From positions 1 through 64,000 of the forward strand of contig JAFSEB010000071.1 in assembly GCA_017435905.1 (NCBI GenBank): 64,000 nucleotides of DNA. Direction: 5' to 3'. The position numbers were made by a program, and so were the translations under genes. The stretch is from Clostridia bacterium (GTDB lineage Bacteria; Bacillota; Clostridia; Christensenellales; CAG-138). Every line of letters starts with the position of its first letter. The stretch's first letter is position 1. Below the pieces are notes generated by a model that worked only from the letters and a program-made list of their open reading frames with translations, searched no databases and was not told where the DNA came from. Shown one piece after another: positions 52,872 through 61,997 of this stretch.

Positions 52872-53753
52872 TCAACAAAATTCAATGGTACAGTTCTGTT
52901 TTTTTGCACCGGAAAGAAGCACTTCAAGGCTTTCCGCCCCCGTATCCGCAAGAAGCGCCGCCGTATCGATGGGGCAAAGCATGCTGAACATCATCCGCTC
53001 GTCGGAAGAAATACCCGGCAGCGAAAACCCTGCCGGCAGGCGGAAGCGAAGCTGTTTTCCGAAGCGGCCGAGCGCCGCAAGCAGCGGAAGGATATCCCTG
53101 CCCGCAAGCTCCGAAAGGGAGATCTCCTCTTCCCCCATGTATGCAATGGCATAGGCTTGTTTAGATACAAACACCTTGCCGCCGGCGGCTTCTGCTTCAA
53201 GGAGCGTATTTTCCATATACCGCAGCGAGCGCACCATCATGCCGTTATACGCTTTTGCAAAGCCTTCATACAGGCAAAGCATGTGCGCCGCATCCGGTGC
53301 AAGCAGTTCCGCAGGCTGTACATGTGCAAGCTGCACGGGATCCAACCGGTAGCAATCATGCCAACCGAAGGGACGGTAGCCGAAGGGGCCGTAAATATCC
53401 GCATCGGGCTTGAGCACCGCAGCGCAGACACCTTTTTCCCTGAGCCATGCTTCGCTTGTGCGCAGCATGGCAGCCGCAGCGCCCTGCATGCGGTATTCGG
53501 GCAGCGTGGCAACCCCCGTTACGAGGGCGCATCTCTTCAAGGTACCGCCAAAGCGCAGCGGATAGGGCAGCGCATGCAGCGTGCCGATCATCTCCCCTGC
53601 CGGCGTGAATGCCGCAAGGATGTATTCGGCTTTTGTGCGCCTTGAAAAGTAAAAATCGGAATAGCTGTCCGCATCCTCCGGAAAGCAGCGATCCCATACC
53701 GCTTTTGCGGCAGCAAATTCCCTTTGTTCGATGGGGCGGACAATATGTGTCAC
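52872..53753 (-). CDS. Eis-like GNAT acetyltransferase
   Basis: About 293 residues organised like the Eis family: an N-terminal GNAT domain with ALVTGVATLPEYRMQGAAAAML (acetyl-CoA loop near residue 90), a second GNAT-like part, and a C-terminal sterol-carrier-like domain. Eis enzymes multi-acetylate amines, including aminoglycosides in some species; the physiological substrate here is unknown. GTG 53753 overlaps the upstream stop as GTGA, with GGGGG 8 bases before; TTG 53759 is the alternative. Confidence 0.82.
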   Translation of the reverse strand: MTHIVRPIEQREFAAAKAVWDRCFPEDADSYSDFYFSRRTKAEYILAAFTPAGEMIGTLHALPYPLRFGGTLKRCALVTGVATLPEYRMQGAAAAMLRTSEAWLREKGVCAAVLKPDADIYGPFGYRPFGWHDCYRLDPVQLAHVQPAELLAPDAAHMLCLYEGFAKAYNGMMVRSLRYMENTLLEAEAAGGKVFVSKQAYAIAYMGEEEISLSELAGRDILPLLAALGRFGKQLRFRLPAGFSLPGISSDERMMFSMLCPIDTAALLADTGAESLEVLLSGAKKQNCTIEFC

Positions 53754-54643
53754 AGGCAATACCCCCGATACTTTTCGATCAGAAACGCAGGGTAATAGGA
53801 AAGCTTCGCCTTGCGAAGGCCGGGAATACCCATATCCTCTTCCCTGTTGATGTACTGCATATGGGAAAACTCCCGCTGCGCAAACTGCTGGTTGATGATG
53901 GTATAAAGACCGGGCACGCTGCTGTCCGCCTTCTCGATATGGATGACGGCGATCTCGTTATCGATCTCCTCGCCGAGGGTAAAGGCCGCAAGCTTGCCGC
54001 CGATGCGGATTCCGCCGCCCTTGATGCGGAGCACATCCATCGCCGAGATGGCACGTTCGATGGCACAGCGTTCGCCGAGGGCACCCGGTTCCGTGGGATC
54101 TTTGCCGAGGATCCACTCATCGTACACCGCAAGGCACTCTTCGAGCATATCCTTTGTGACGGGCACGTATTCAAAGCTGTCGCCGTATTCCGCACGGAAT
54201 TTATTGATGTGGTTACGCTTGGCGTGCAGCTTTTTGCCTGCAAGGGTGCAGAGACTTTCTGCGGAATACACATAGTCCGCATTGTCCCTGTCCTCTTCAA
54301 GGGAATAGCCCTCCACCCCCTTGAACGCCTCGTAAATGGGGCCGGAGATCGCCCGGAAGCAAGGGACTTCGCCCCGCTTTTCAAACTCTTTTACCGCTTT
54401 TTTGAGCACTGTACCGTAATCGGCGGAAGGGTCTTGTGAAAGGGGCGCAAACATAAAGGGCTTCCCCTGCCCGTAGCGGGCAAAGAAGAACAGGGCGCCA
54501 TCCTCCTCTGCGAGTTCAAGGTGCGCTTCCTTTCCCCAGATGTAAAGGTTCGTAAAGGTATATTCGGAGCACTGCAGATGCCAGGGTTTCGTGTAGCGCT
54601 CTACAAGCTCCTTCATTTCAAGTTCGATCGGTCGGAATTCCAT
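53750..54643 (-). CDS. DUF2156 protein (phosphatidylglycerol lysyltransferase-like domain)
   Basis: A 297-residue soluble protein with the DUF2156 fold, two tandem GNAT-like domains. KKLHAKRNHINKFRAEYGDSFEYVPV and SYYPAFLIEKYRGYCL are typical. In MprF this domain transfers amino acids to lipids, but the membrane flippase half is absent here, so the substrate is unclear. GAGGAAAT precedes ATG 54643. Its last codons overlap the Eis-like gene, and the two were probably co-transcribed. Confidence 0.82.
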   Translation of the reverse strand: MEFRPIELEMKELVERYTKPWHLQCSEYTFTNLYIWGKEAHLELAEEDGALFFFARYGQGKPFMFAPLSQDPSADYGTVLKKAVKEFEKRGEVPCFRAISGPIYEAFKGVEGYSLEEDRDNADYVYSAESLCTLAGKKLHAKRNHINKFRAEYGDSFEYVPVTKDMLEECLAVYDEWILGKDPTEPGALGERCAIERAISAMDVLRIKGGGIRIGGKLAAFTLGEEIDNEIAVIHIEKADSSVPGLYTIINQQFAQREFSHMQYINREEDMGIPGLRKAKLSYYPAFLIEKYRGYCL

Positions 54644-54714
54644 ATTTCCTCTTATTTTGATTTTGTGCCTGTCGGCATGCGGTGCAATGCGCCGCAGATC
54701 GTATCTATCGGTTT

Positions 54715-55863
54715 TCAGCGCAGCAGCACGGTCACCGCACGGGCGGTGATGCACTTTCCTGCACCCTCATCATTCATTTTCTCGCTTGTGGTGGCTTTTA
54801 TGCTCACCCGTTCCAAGGGAACGCCAAGCGCCTCCGCAATGATCTTCCGCATGGCATCGATATGCGGCGCCAGCTTCGGGCGCTGCGCCACAACGGTGAT
54901 ATCCGCATTGCCGAAGGCAAAGCCTTTTTGCTTCACAAGCGCCCATGCTTCCTTGAGCAGCAGCACGGAACTGATACCCCTGTAGCGCTCATCCGTATCG
55001 GGGAAATGGCGCCCGATGTCGCCAAGGGCTGCCGCACCGAGGATGGCATCCGTCAGCGCATGGCAAAGAACATCCGCATCCGAATGGCCGAGAAGCCCCT
55101 TTTCATAAGGGATCTCCACGCCGCCGAGGATGAGCTTTCTTCCCTCCTGCAGCACATGGGTATCCTCCCCGTAGCCGATAGCAGGAACTGTCTTTTCAAG
55201 CGCCGCCCGGAAAAAGGGGATATCCTCCGGGTAGGTCAGTTTCTGGTTCATAATGCTTCCTTCCGTAAAAAAGGGAACGTGACCCTGCAGGCGGTAAAGG
55301 GCACAGTCATCGGTAACGGTGATGCCCTGCGCCTTTGCTGCCGAATATGCATCATAGATCAGGCGAAGTTCAAAGGCCTGCGGCGTCTGCATCAGGCGGA
55401 GCCTGTCCCGGGGAAGGTCGTTTCCCTCGCTGTCACGCACCGTGTCACGCACGGGAATGGCGGCAATGCCGCTGCCGTATAGGGCGGCGCCTTCCACCGC
55501 CGCATCGATCACAGCACCCGACACAAGGCAGCGTGCCGCATCGTGAATGGCGGCGATGCCATCCGTTTCGCCGGAGCGCACCAGAAAAGAAAGCGCATTG
55601 AAGACGGAATCCCCCCGGGTTTCACCGCCTCCCACAACAAACACGTTTTCTTCTTCCGCCGCAAGGGCTTCCGCCTGCGGACGCACCGCATCCGATGTGA
55701 CGATCACGGTCTTTGAGGGCGGATGGCTGCTTCTTTGGAACGCCTCATAGGAAAGGCGAAGCGGCGTTTTGCCGCCAAAGGTAAGCTCTATTTTATTTTG
55801 GCCCATGCGTGTGCCGCTGCCTGCTGCAAGGAGCACCGCAAAGACCTTTTTTTCGGGCAGCAT
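54715..55863 (-). CDS. ispDF: Bifunctional MEP cytidylyltransferase / MECDP synthase
   Basis: A fusion of two MEP-pathway enzymes for isoprenoid precursors, 382 residues. The IspD half (1-225) starts with the CTP loop [12 protein letters not shown] and has [11 protein letters not shown]. The IspF half (about 228-382) has GYGEDTHVL and [32 protein letters not shown] with its zinc ligands, then [15 protein letters not shown] 55863 lies 1 base after rqcP. Fusion is known in alphaproteobacteria, Campylobacter and some clostridia. Confidence 0.94.
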   Translation of the reverse strand: MLPEKKVFAVLLAAGSGTRMGQNKIELTFGGKTPLRLSYEAFQRSSHPPSKTVIVTSDAVRPQAEALAAEEENVFVVGGGETRGDSVFNALSFLVRSGETDGIAAIHDAARCLVSGAVIDAAVEGAALYGSGIAAIPVRDTVRDSEGNDLPRDRLRLMQTPQAFELRLIYDAYSAAKAQGITVTDDCALYRLQGHVPFFTEGSIMNQKLTYPEDIPFFRAALEKTVPAIGYGEDTHVLQEGRKLILGGVEIPYEKGLLGHSDADVLCHALTDAILGAAALGDIGRHFPDTDERYRGISSVLLLKEAWALVKQKGFAFGNADITVVAQRPKLAPHIDAMRKIIAEALGVPLERVSIKATTSEKMNDEGAGKCITARAVTVLLR

Positions 55864-55864
55864 G

Positions 55865-56113
55865 TTATTCCTCCCCCAGCACTTCATACATGGAGGAAGC
55901 ATCCGCCTTTGCGGCATGTTCCTGCACGCTCACAACACGAAGGCGCATGTTTTTGCCGCCAAGAAGCACTGTGAGCACGTCTCCCTCTTTCACTTCAGCC
56001 GAGGGCTTTGCGACCTTCCCGTTGATCTGCACCCTGCCAAGACCTGCCGCCTCATTGGCAACGGTCCTGCGTTTGATGATACGGGATACCTTTAAGTACT
56101 TATCAAGCCGCAT
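55865..56113 (-). CDS. rqcP: S4-domain RNA-binding protein RqcP (YabO)
   Basis: An 82-residue S4-domain protein. In Bacillus it works with RqcH to add poly-alanine tails to stalled chains on 50S subunits. [24 protein letters not shown] is the S4 helix pair, followed by [23 protein letters not shown] 56113 is chosen because GGAGG is 8 bases upstream. It is translated with ispDF. Confidence 0.88.
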   Translation of the reverse strand: MRLDKYLKVSRIIKRRTVANEAAGLGRVQINGKVAKPSAEVKEGDVLTVLLGGKNMRLRVVSVQEHAAKADASSMYEVLGEE

Positions 56114-56153
56114 AGCATAAACCTCCAACGGTATTTTTCCAAAGTACAGTATA

Positions 56154-56187
56154 AAGAAAAACGGCGGCGGAATCAACCGCCGCCGCA
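56154..56187 (-). terminator. Intrinsic terminator of prsA-like gene
   Basis: Minus-strand CGGCGGCGG/CCGCCGCCG hairpin followed by TTTTTTCTTT, between the foldase gene and rqcP. Confidence 0.85.
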
Positions 56188-56209
56188 CATTTTACGCCTT
56201 TTGTTCCTT

Positions 56210-57652
56210 TTATGCAAGGGGTTCGTACACCGCAGGGTAATAGGTCACGGTGCCGTCGCTCATCCACGCAGCAAGGAGCGCATCCCACTCCGCAAGGCGC
56301 TGATCCTCAAGGAGATAGCCGCGGATATCCTCTGCCACCGCATCGAGCGCCACATTGCCGGAAACCTCATCGTCAAGGTAGAAGATGATGTGATAGCCGT
56401 CATCATCCGCAAAGGCTTCGGAGTATTCGCCCACGGCAAGCTTTGCGAACTGCGCCTTGACTTCGCTGCTCCAGTCGTTATCGCAGGCAAGATCCTTTGC
56501 GATCAGGATGCCCTTTTCGGTGTAAACATCGTAGCCCTTATAGCCGTCATCGCCGCCCTTTTCCTTCACGAGGGAAGCGAAATCCGCACCGTTCTGAAGC
56601 TCCGCATACAGGCTCTCTGCCTCCGCACGGGCTGCGCTGATGTGGTTTTCATACATGGCTTCGTTGGCTGCCATCAGGTTCACATATTCCTTCAGAAGGT
56701 CTGCCATTTCGGCTTCGGCATCATCCTTGGCGGTGCCGAGTTCCACATCGATGGCAAGGGTGCCGTACTCCTCACGGATGATCTCCATGTCCACCGCATT
56801 GGCTTCATAATCCTCGGGGAGCGCTTCCTCAAAGGGAACGAACAAATGCAGGATGCGGCTGTAGCCCTCGGGCACATAGGCAACGGGTGCGGTGCCGCTC
56901 TTCTCATAGGCTTCCTGATCGAACTTATAAGCTTCGGGGGATTCCGCAAAATAGGTCTGCTGTTCTTCCGTAAGGGCGTTGTATTCCGCTTCCACGGCGC
57001 TGTCCGGAACGGTTACATCCTTTAGCATTTCATCCTCAAGAAGCTCCTGCAGGTAGGTATCAAGCAGGGTATCGGTGATGTAAGCAACATAGTCATCATA
57101 GGTGGCATCCGGTTCGCCCATCACGGCAGCGGCTTCCGCCACGATGAGTTCCATGGTGCGTGCTTCCACATCCACCGCAGCATCCGCCTCGGCTTCCGCT
57201 TCCGCTTCTGCCTTGAAATACTCGTAGAGGGAATCAAGCTCCGTCTGCACACGGGAATCAAGCTCCGCCTGCTGCTCTGCGGTCAGATCGGCAATACCGG
57301 CCTCCTCCGCCTTGACCTTGATCAGCTCCGCCTGCGCAAGGGTCTCTACCACGCTGGTCAGGAACGATACATCGCCTGCAACATCGTAGCCATAGCTGCT
57401 GAAATAGCTGACGTAGGAATCGTAGGCTGCCTTGACTTCCGCAAGGGTGATCTTCACATCGCCCACCTCCGCCGCCACGGCGCTGAGATCGAGTTCCTCC
57501 GCATCCGAAACGGAAGGTACCGGCTCACCGGCACCCACCTGGCCTTCGGGTTCGGCGTCGCCTTCCGCAACAGGGGCTTCGGTCAGCGCACAGGCCGCAA
57601 ACAGAGAGAGCATCATGACCGCCGCAAGAAGCAGGGCAAGATATTTTTTCAT
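56210..57652 (-). CDS. Foldase lipoprotein with rotamase domain (PrsA/SurA-like)
   Basis: A 480-residue secreted lipoprotein (lipobox FAAC, cysteine near residue 21), expected to help fold exported proteins. After an acidic linker, a SurA_N-like helical chaperone part (about 58-250, very rich in Ala and Glu) is followed by a parvulin-like rotamase segment (NGADFASLVKEKGGDD ... LAVGEYSEAFADDDGYHIIFYLDD, about 375-445). AGGAGAC precedes the ATG. It lies downstream of mfd and pth with its own promoter, in the same place as prsA in related genomes. Confidence 0.86.
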   Translation of the reverse strand: MKKYLALLLAAVMMLSLFAACALTEAPVAEGDAEPEGQVGAGEPVPSVSDAEELDLSAVAAEVGDVKITLAEVKAAYDSYVSYFSSYGYDVAGDVSFLTSVVETLAQAELIKVKAEEAGIADLTAEQQAELDSRVQTELDSLYEYFKAEAEAEAEADAAVDVEARTMELIVAEAAAVMGEPDATYDDYVAYITDTLLDTYLQELLEDEMLKDVTVPDSAVEAEYNALTEEQQTYFAESPEAYKFDQEAYEKSGTAPVAYVPEGYSRILHLFVPFEEALPEDYEANAVDMEIIREEYGTLAIDVELGTAKDDAEAEMADLLKEYVNLMAANEAMYENHISAARAEAESLYAELQNGADFASLVKEKGGDDGYKGYDVYTEKGILIAKDLACDNDWSSEVKAQFAKLAVGEYSEAFADDDGYHIIFYLDDEVSGNVALDAVAEDIRGYLLEDQRLAEWDALLAAWMSDGTVTYYPAVYEPLA

Positions 57653-57683
57653 TCAAACAGTCTCCTTAAAATTTTACTTGGTC

Positions 57684-57738
57684 ACAGGGGTGCTGCTGCA
57701 CCCCCGTAACATTATACCATTATTTTTTCTCCACGCAA
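57684..57738 (-). promoter_or_regulatory. Promoter and 5' stabilising hairpin of foldase gene
   Basis: Minus-strand TTGCGT (57738-57733), 16 bases, extended TGG-TATAAT (57716-57711), overlapping the end of mfd. The mRNA would open with a strong hairpin, ACGGGGGTGC/GCACCCCTGT (57707-57684), without a T-run, which could protect the 5' end from RNase J. Confidence 0.55.
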
Positions 57739-60700
57739 TCGGCAAGGCTGTAAACAAACTGTGGCAGCATGCCGCAAAGCTTTGCTGCAGAAGCCTTTGG
57801 CATGCGGATGAGCAGCACGGGAACTTCCCCGTTCAAAAGCTGCGCACCGGGAATGCTGCCGATGGCCGCAAACAGCTTCTGCCCGTTGATGGGCGCATCC
57901 TTATCAAAGGTGAAGCGCACCTCCCCGTCGCGCACGGAAAGCTGGCTGACAAATGCACGGGAAGCTTCCGCCTTGATGAGGGCGATATCGAGCAGGTTCT
58001 GCGTTTCCTCCGGAATGTCGCCGTAGCGGTCAATGAGCTCATCCTGCACATCGTAAAGGTCTTCCCTTGCGCCGATGAGGGCGATACGTTTGTACATGGA
58101 AAGCCGTTCCGTTTCCCTTGCGATATAGGAGGGTGGGATCGCTGCGCTGAGGGGCACATCCATCACCGTTTCCACCGTACGGGGCATGGGCTCGCCCTTG
58201 GCTTCCTGCACCGCACTGTTGACGATCTTGCAGTAAAGGTCGTAGCCCACCGCCGCCATGTGACCGTGCTGTTCGGGGCCGAGCAGATTGCCTGCGCCCC
58301 GGATCTCAAGGTCACGCATGGCGATCTTGAAGCCGGCGCCGAACTGGGTAAATTCACGGATGGCGCTGAGGCGCTTTTCCGCCACCTCCGTGAGCACCTT
58401 GTTCCGTTCAAAGGTCAGGTAGGCATAGCCGAGGCGTGCACCTCTTCCCACCCTGCCCCGAAGCTGATAAAGCTGGGAAAGACCCATCTTATCCGCATCG
58501 TAGATGAAGATGGTATTCACGTTGGAAATATCAAGACCGCTTTCGATGATGGTGCTGCAAAGAAGCACATCGTATTCATGCTCCATAAAATCGAGCATGG
58601 TCTTTTCAAGCTCCCGCTCATTCATCTGCCCATGGGCATAGCCGATACGGGCTTCCGGCACAAGGGCACGGAGCTTTTCCGCAAAGTGCTCCATGTTTCT
58701 GACCTTGTTATACACAAAGAACACCTGTCCGCCCCTGCCGATCTCCTTCAGGATGGCTTCCCTTGCGATGCCGTCGCTGTATTCCATAACATAGGTCTGC
58801 ACGGGATAACGCTGTTCGGGCGGCGTTTCAATGACGGACATATCACGGATGCCGGTCATGGACATGTGGAGCGTTCTTGGGATGGGCGTGGCGGAAAGGG
58901 TCAGCACATCCACGCTTTGGCGGATGTTCTTGATCTGTTCCTTATGCCCCACGCCGAATCGCTGCTCTTCATCGATGATCAGAAGTCCGAGATCCTTGAA
59001 CTTCACGCTTTTACCAAGAAGTTTATGGGTGCCGACCACCACATCGATGCTGCCCTTTTCAAGCCCTTCAAGGATGGCTTTCTCATCCTTTCCCGCCTTG
59101 AAACGGGAAAGGAGCGCCACGTTGACGGGGAAGCCAGAAAACCTTGCCGCAAGGGTGTTGTAATGCTGCTGCGCCAGGATGGTGGTGGGCACGAGGAACG
59201 CCACCTGCTTGCTGTCCATTACCGCTTTGAAAGCAGCACGCAGGGCGACCTCCGTTTTGCCGTAGCCCACATCGCCGCAAAGAAGGCGGTCCATGACCCG
59301 GTCGGACTCCATATCCTTCTTGATCTCCGCAATGCTCGTGAGCTGATCCGGCGTTTCCTCATAGGGAAAGTTTTCCTCAAGGCGTGTCTGCCAGCTCGTA
59401 TCCGGCGAAAAGCGGAAGCCCTTTCTGTTCATGCGCTCGCCGTAAAGGCGTACAAGGTCAAAGGCCAGCTTTTTGACGCTTTCACGGGTACGGGAAACGG
59501 TCTTCTGCCACTCGCCGCTGCCAAGCTTGGAAAGGCGCACCGTCTCCTCTTCGCCGCCGATGTATTTCTGCACCCTGTCAAGCTGATCGGTGGGAATATA
59601 CAGCTTTTCGCTGCCTGCGTACACAAGGTGCAGATAATCCCTTGTTACGCCGCCCACCGTCAGGGTAATGACGCCCACAAAGCGTCCCACGCCGTGCAGC
59701 TCGTGCACCACAAGATCCCCTACGGCCAGTTCCGAAAAAGCAAGCTGCGGACGCTTTTTCGTCTGCACGGTGCGCTTTTTCTGCACGCTGCCGTAAAGTT
59801 CCGCCTCGCTGACGGCAACAAGTTTGATCTCCGGATATTCAAAGCCCTTTTCGATGCTCTCGCCGGTGATGATGACCTCCCCCGGAACGAGAAGCCGCCC
59901 GAGGGAATCCGTTACCGCAGCGTGCACATCCATATCAAGAAGCTGATCCTGCAGTCTGACCGCATGACCGCCTGCATAGATGGCAACCGTTGTCCCCGTC
60001 TTCCGCCACGAAGCAATATCGGCTGCAAGGAGGTCCTGCGCCGCAAGGTACTTTGTTGCAGGCCTTGTTTCAAAGCGGAAAAGGCACTTTGGCGCAATGA
60101 GCCCATAGGTGCGTGTCAGCGCAAACAGCATGGCCGTTCGGGGCGTATCGAGGCTTTCAAGGATCACCGAGGGCTTGCCGAGAAGCTCCGTCTGTTCGCC
60201 CTCCGCATTGCCGTCCGCAAGAAGGGCACTGACGGTATCCACATGCTCCGTGTGCGCCATTTTGGCGCTTTCTTCCACGCGCTGCGGCTCATCGATGAGG
60301 ATGATGGCATCCTCCGGCAAATAATCCTGCAGGTAGGCATCATCATAGAAAAGCGGCAGATACAGCGCCGCATCCGCCGGGGTGCCGCCTGTGGAAAGCG
60401 TCTCAAACATCTCTTCAAGACGGGGCCTTTTCTTCACAGCCGCAAGACCTTTCCTGCGTGCGGTCTCCGTGAGCGGCGTTTCGCTTGCAGGGGGCACGGT
60501 CACGGAATCGGTATTTTCGATGGAACGCTGTGTCAGCGCATCATAGGTGCGCATGGTATCCACATCCTCATCGAAAAACTCGATGCGCACCGGGTTTTCC
60601 GCCGTGATGGGAAAAATATCAAGGTAGCCGCCCCTAAGGCACACCTGCCCCTTCGCTTCGCAGACCTCCACCCGTTCATACCCTGCCGCAATGAACTTTG

Positions 60701-61166
60701 CAAGCAGTTCCTTCGGCGGGATCACATCGCCGATGCTGACGGTGTGGGTCATGGAACGGATGGCGGCAGGCGGTGCAAGCCGCTGCAGCAGCGCAGGTGC
60801 GGACACGGTGATCAGCGCAGGGAAGCCGGAAAGAAGATCCGTCAACACCGCCATGCGCCTTGCGCCGATGCCGGCGGAGGATACGGTTCCGCGCCCTGCA
60901 AGGGGCATATCCCTGTAAGGCATGTGTACAGCTTTTTCCGTATAAGCGGCAGCCTCTTCCCGGATGCGGGATGCGGAGGCTTCATTGGCAGTGATGACCA
61001 GCACGGTTTTTCCGGTATCGCAAAAAAGCGCAGCGGCCATATGTGCCCGGTGCGCTTCTCCGAGACCGAACACGGCCGCGGCGCCTTCGTTTTTCAGCAT
61101 CGCTTCCTTCAGGCGGCAATATTCCGGATGCCGCCCGAGGAAATCAATGAGCGGATGCTTATTCAT
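57720..61166 (-). CDS. mfd: Transcription-repair coupling factor
   Basis: An ATP-driven translocase that removes stalled RNA polymerase and recruits UvrA. The 1148-residue protein is full length: UvrB-like N-terminus (1-330), RNA-polymerase interaction domain (about 470-550, VHELHGVGRFVGV), helicase motifs (LLCGDVGYGKTEVALRAAFKA Walker A near residue 640, IIDEEQRFG, TLSATPIPRTL) and the TRCF C-terminal domain. Its ATG overlaps the pth stop by 8 bases. Confidence 0.97.
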   Translation of the reverse strand: MNKHPLIDFLGRHPEYCRLKEAMLKNEGAAAVFGLGEAHRAHMAAALFCDTGKTVLVITANEASASRIREEAAAYTEKAVHMPYRDMPLAGRGTVSSAGIGARRMAVLTDLLSGFPALITVSAPALLQRLAPPAAIRSMTHTVSIGDVIPPKELLAKFIAAGYERVEVCEAKGQVCLRGGYLDIFPITAENPVRIEFFDEDVDTMRTYDALTQRSIENTDSVTVPPASETPLTETARRKGLAAVKKRPRLEEMFETLSTGGTPADAALYLPLFYDDAYLQDYLPEDAIILIDEPQRVEESAKMAHTEHVDTVSALLADGNAEGEQTELLGKPSVILESLDTPRTAMLFALTRTYGLIAPKCLFRFETRPATKYLAAQDLLAADIASWRKTGTTVAIYAGGHAVRLQDQLLDMDVHAAVTDSLGRLLVPGEVIITGESIEKGFEYPEIKLVAVSEAELYGSVQKKRTVQTKKRPQLAFSELAVGDLVVHELHGVGRFVGVITLTVGGVTRDYLHLVYAGSEKLYIPTDQLDRVQKYIGGEEETVRLSKLGSGEWQKTVSRTRESVKKLAFDLVRLYGERMNRKGFRFSPDTSWQTRLEENFPYEETPDQLTSIAEIKKDMESDRVMDRLLCGDVGYGKTEVALRAAFKAVMDSKQVAFLVPTTILAQQHYNTLAARFSGFPVNVALLSRFKAGKDEKAILEGLEKGSIDVVVGTHKLLGKSVKFKDLGLLIIDEEQRFGVGHKEQIKNIRQSVDVLTLSATPIPRTLHMSMTGIRDMSVIETPPEQRYPVQTYVMEYSDGIAREAILKEIGRGGQVFFVYNKVRNMEHFAEKLRALVPEARIGYAHGQMNERELEKTMLDFMEHEYDVLLCSTIIESGLDISNVNTIFIYDADKMGLSQLYQLRGRVGRGARLGYAYLTFERNKVLTEVAEKRLSAIREFTQFGAGFKIAMRDLEIRGAGNLLGPEQHGHMAAVGYDLYCKIVNSAVQEAKGEPMPRTVETVMDVPLSAAIPPSYIARETERLSMYKRIALIGAREDLYDVQDELIDRYGDIPEETQNLLDIALIKAEASRAFVSQLSVRDGEVRFTFDKDAPINGQKLFAAIGSIPGAQLLNGEVPVLLIRMPKASAAKLCGMLPQFVYSLADCVEKK

Positions 61167-61797
61167 GCTGCTCCTCTTTCACTTCCGCCTGCACTTCCTG
61201 TGCGTTTTCTTCCTTCTTTTTCTTTTCCTTTTTGGGCTTCTTGTTGAAGCGTGCCTGCGCTTCCTTCACGTTGCCCCCCACGATGAGCTCCACCGCATCC
61301 GCTGCGTTCTTCATGGCGCTGAGAAGAAGATCCTTCTCCTCGCCCTGCGGTGCGCCGAGCACATGGGAAACAAGGTTCCTTTCCCCATCCGGCTGCCCGA
61401 TGCCCACACGCACACGGGGAAAATCATCAAACCCAAGCTGGTAGATGATGCTGCGCATGCCGTTGTGGGTGCCCGAAGAGCCGCCCTCACGGATGCGGAG
61501 CGTGCCGATGGGGATATCGATATCATCATAAATGACGATGAGCTCGCTGTTTTCGCACTTGTACCAGTTGATCAGGTCCCGTGCCGCCCAGCCGGAATTG
61601 TTCATATAGGTATCGGGCTTTGCAAGCACCACACGCTGCCCGCCGATGCGACCCTCGCCAAAGACGCTGCGGAAATTCTGGCGGCAGATGTTGATATCAT
61701 AGCGATCCGCCAGCAGGTCAAGGGTCATAAAGCCCACATTATGCCTTGTGTTCTGATACTCACGGCCCGGGTTTCCGAGACCAAGCACGATATACAT
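61159..61797 (-). CDS. pth: Peptidyl-tRNA hydrolase
   Basis: Recycles peptidyl-tRNA released from ribosomes. The 212-residue protein begins MYIVLGLGNPGREYQNTRHNVGF (catalytic His), then KPDTYMNNSG and VIYDDIDIPIGTLRIREGGSSGTHNGMRS. It carries an unusual Lys/Glu-rich C-terminal tail of about 30 residues (KKPKKEKKKKEE...). ATG 61797 follows GGGAGGA. It starts the pth-mfd operon. Confidence 0.96.
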   Translation of the reverse strand: MYIVLGLGNPGREYQNTRHNVGFMTLDLLADRYDINICRQNFRSVFGEGRIGGQRVVLAKPDTYMNNSGWAARDLINWYKCENSELIVIYDDIDIPIGTLRIREGGSSGTHNGMRSIIYQLGFDDFPRVRVGIGQPDGERNLVSHVLGAPQGEEKDLLLSAMKNAADAVELIVGGNVKEAQARFNKKPKKEKKKKEENAQEVQAEVKEEQHE

Positions 61798-61877
61798 AGT
61801 ATCCTCCCTCAACGTATCAATGCCCTCATACCGATTTGGTATGGGGGTAGAAAGTTTCCAATGATTGTATTGTGCTT

Positions 61878-61906
61878 ATTATAATACCCGTTTTCTTCAT
61901 GTGCAA
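61878..61906 (-). promoter_or_regulatory. Promoter of pth-mfd
   Basis: Minus-strand TTGCAC (61906-61901), 17 bases, perfect TATAAT (61883-61878). The leader of about 75 bases holds a hairpin (CCCCCATACC/GGTATGAGGG, 61823-61847) without T-run. Confidence 0.7.
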
Positions 61907-61997
61907 GAAGCGTGACAAACTGATTTTTTTGCGTTATAGTTAATTTAGATTAAAATTTGTCGAAAACAGCATTATTTACGAAAGAAGATTTTCTGCC

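Noticed and set aside
52872-53753. Aminoglycoside-resistance gene (eis)
   Set aside because: The domain order is Eis-like, but substrate range cannot be inferred and the context is housekeeping.
57432-61247. 1271-codon plus-strand open frame opposite mfd
   Set aside because: Mfd is unmistakable on the minus strand. The antisense frame stays open because of GC-rich codon bias, and its translation has no recognisable motif.
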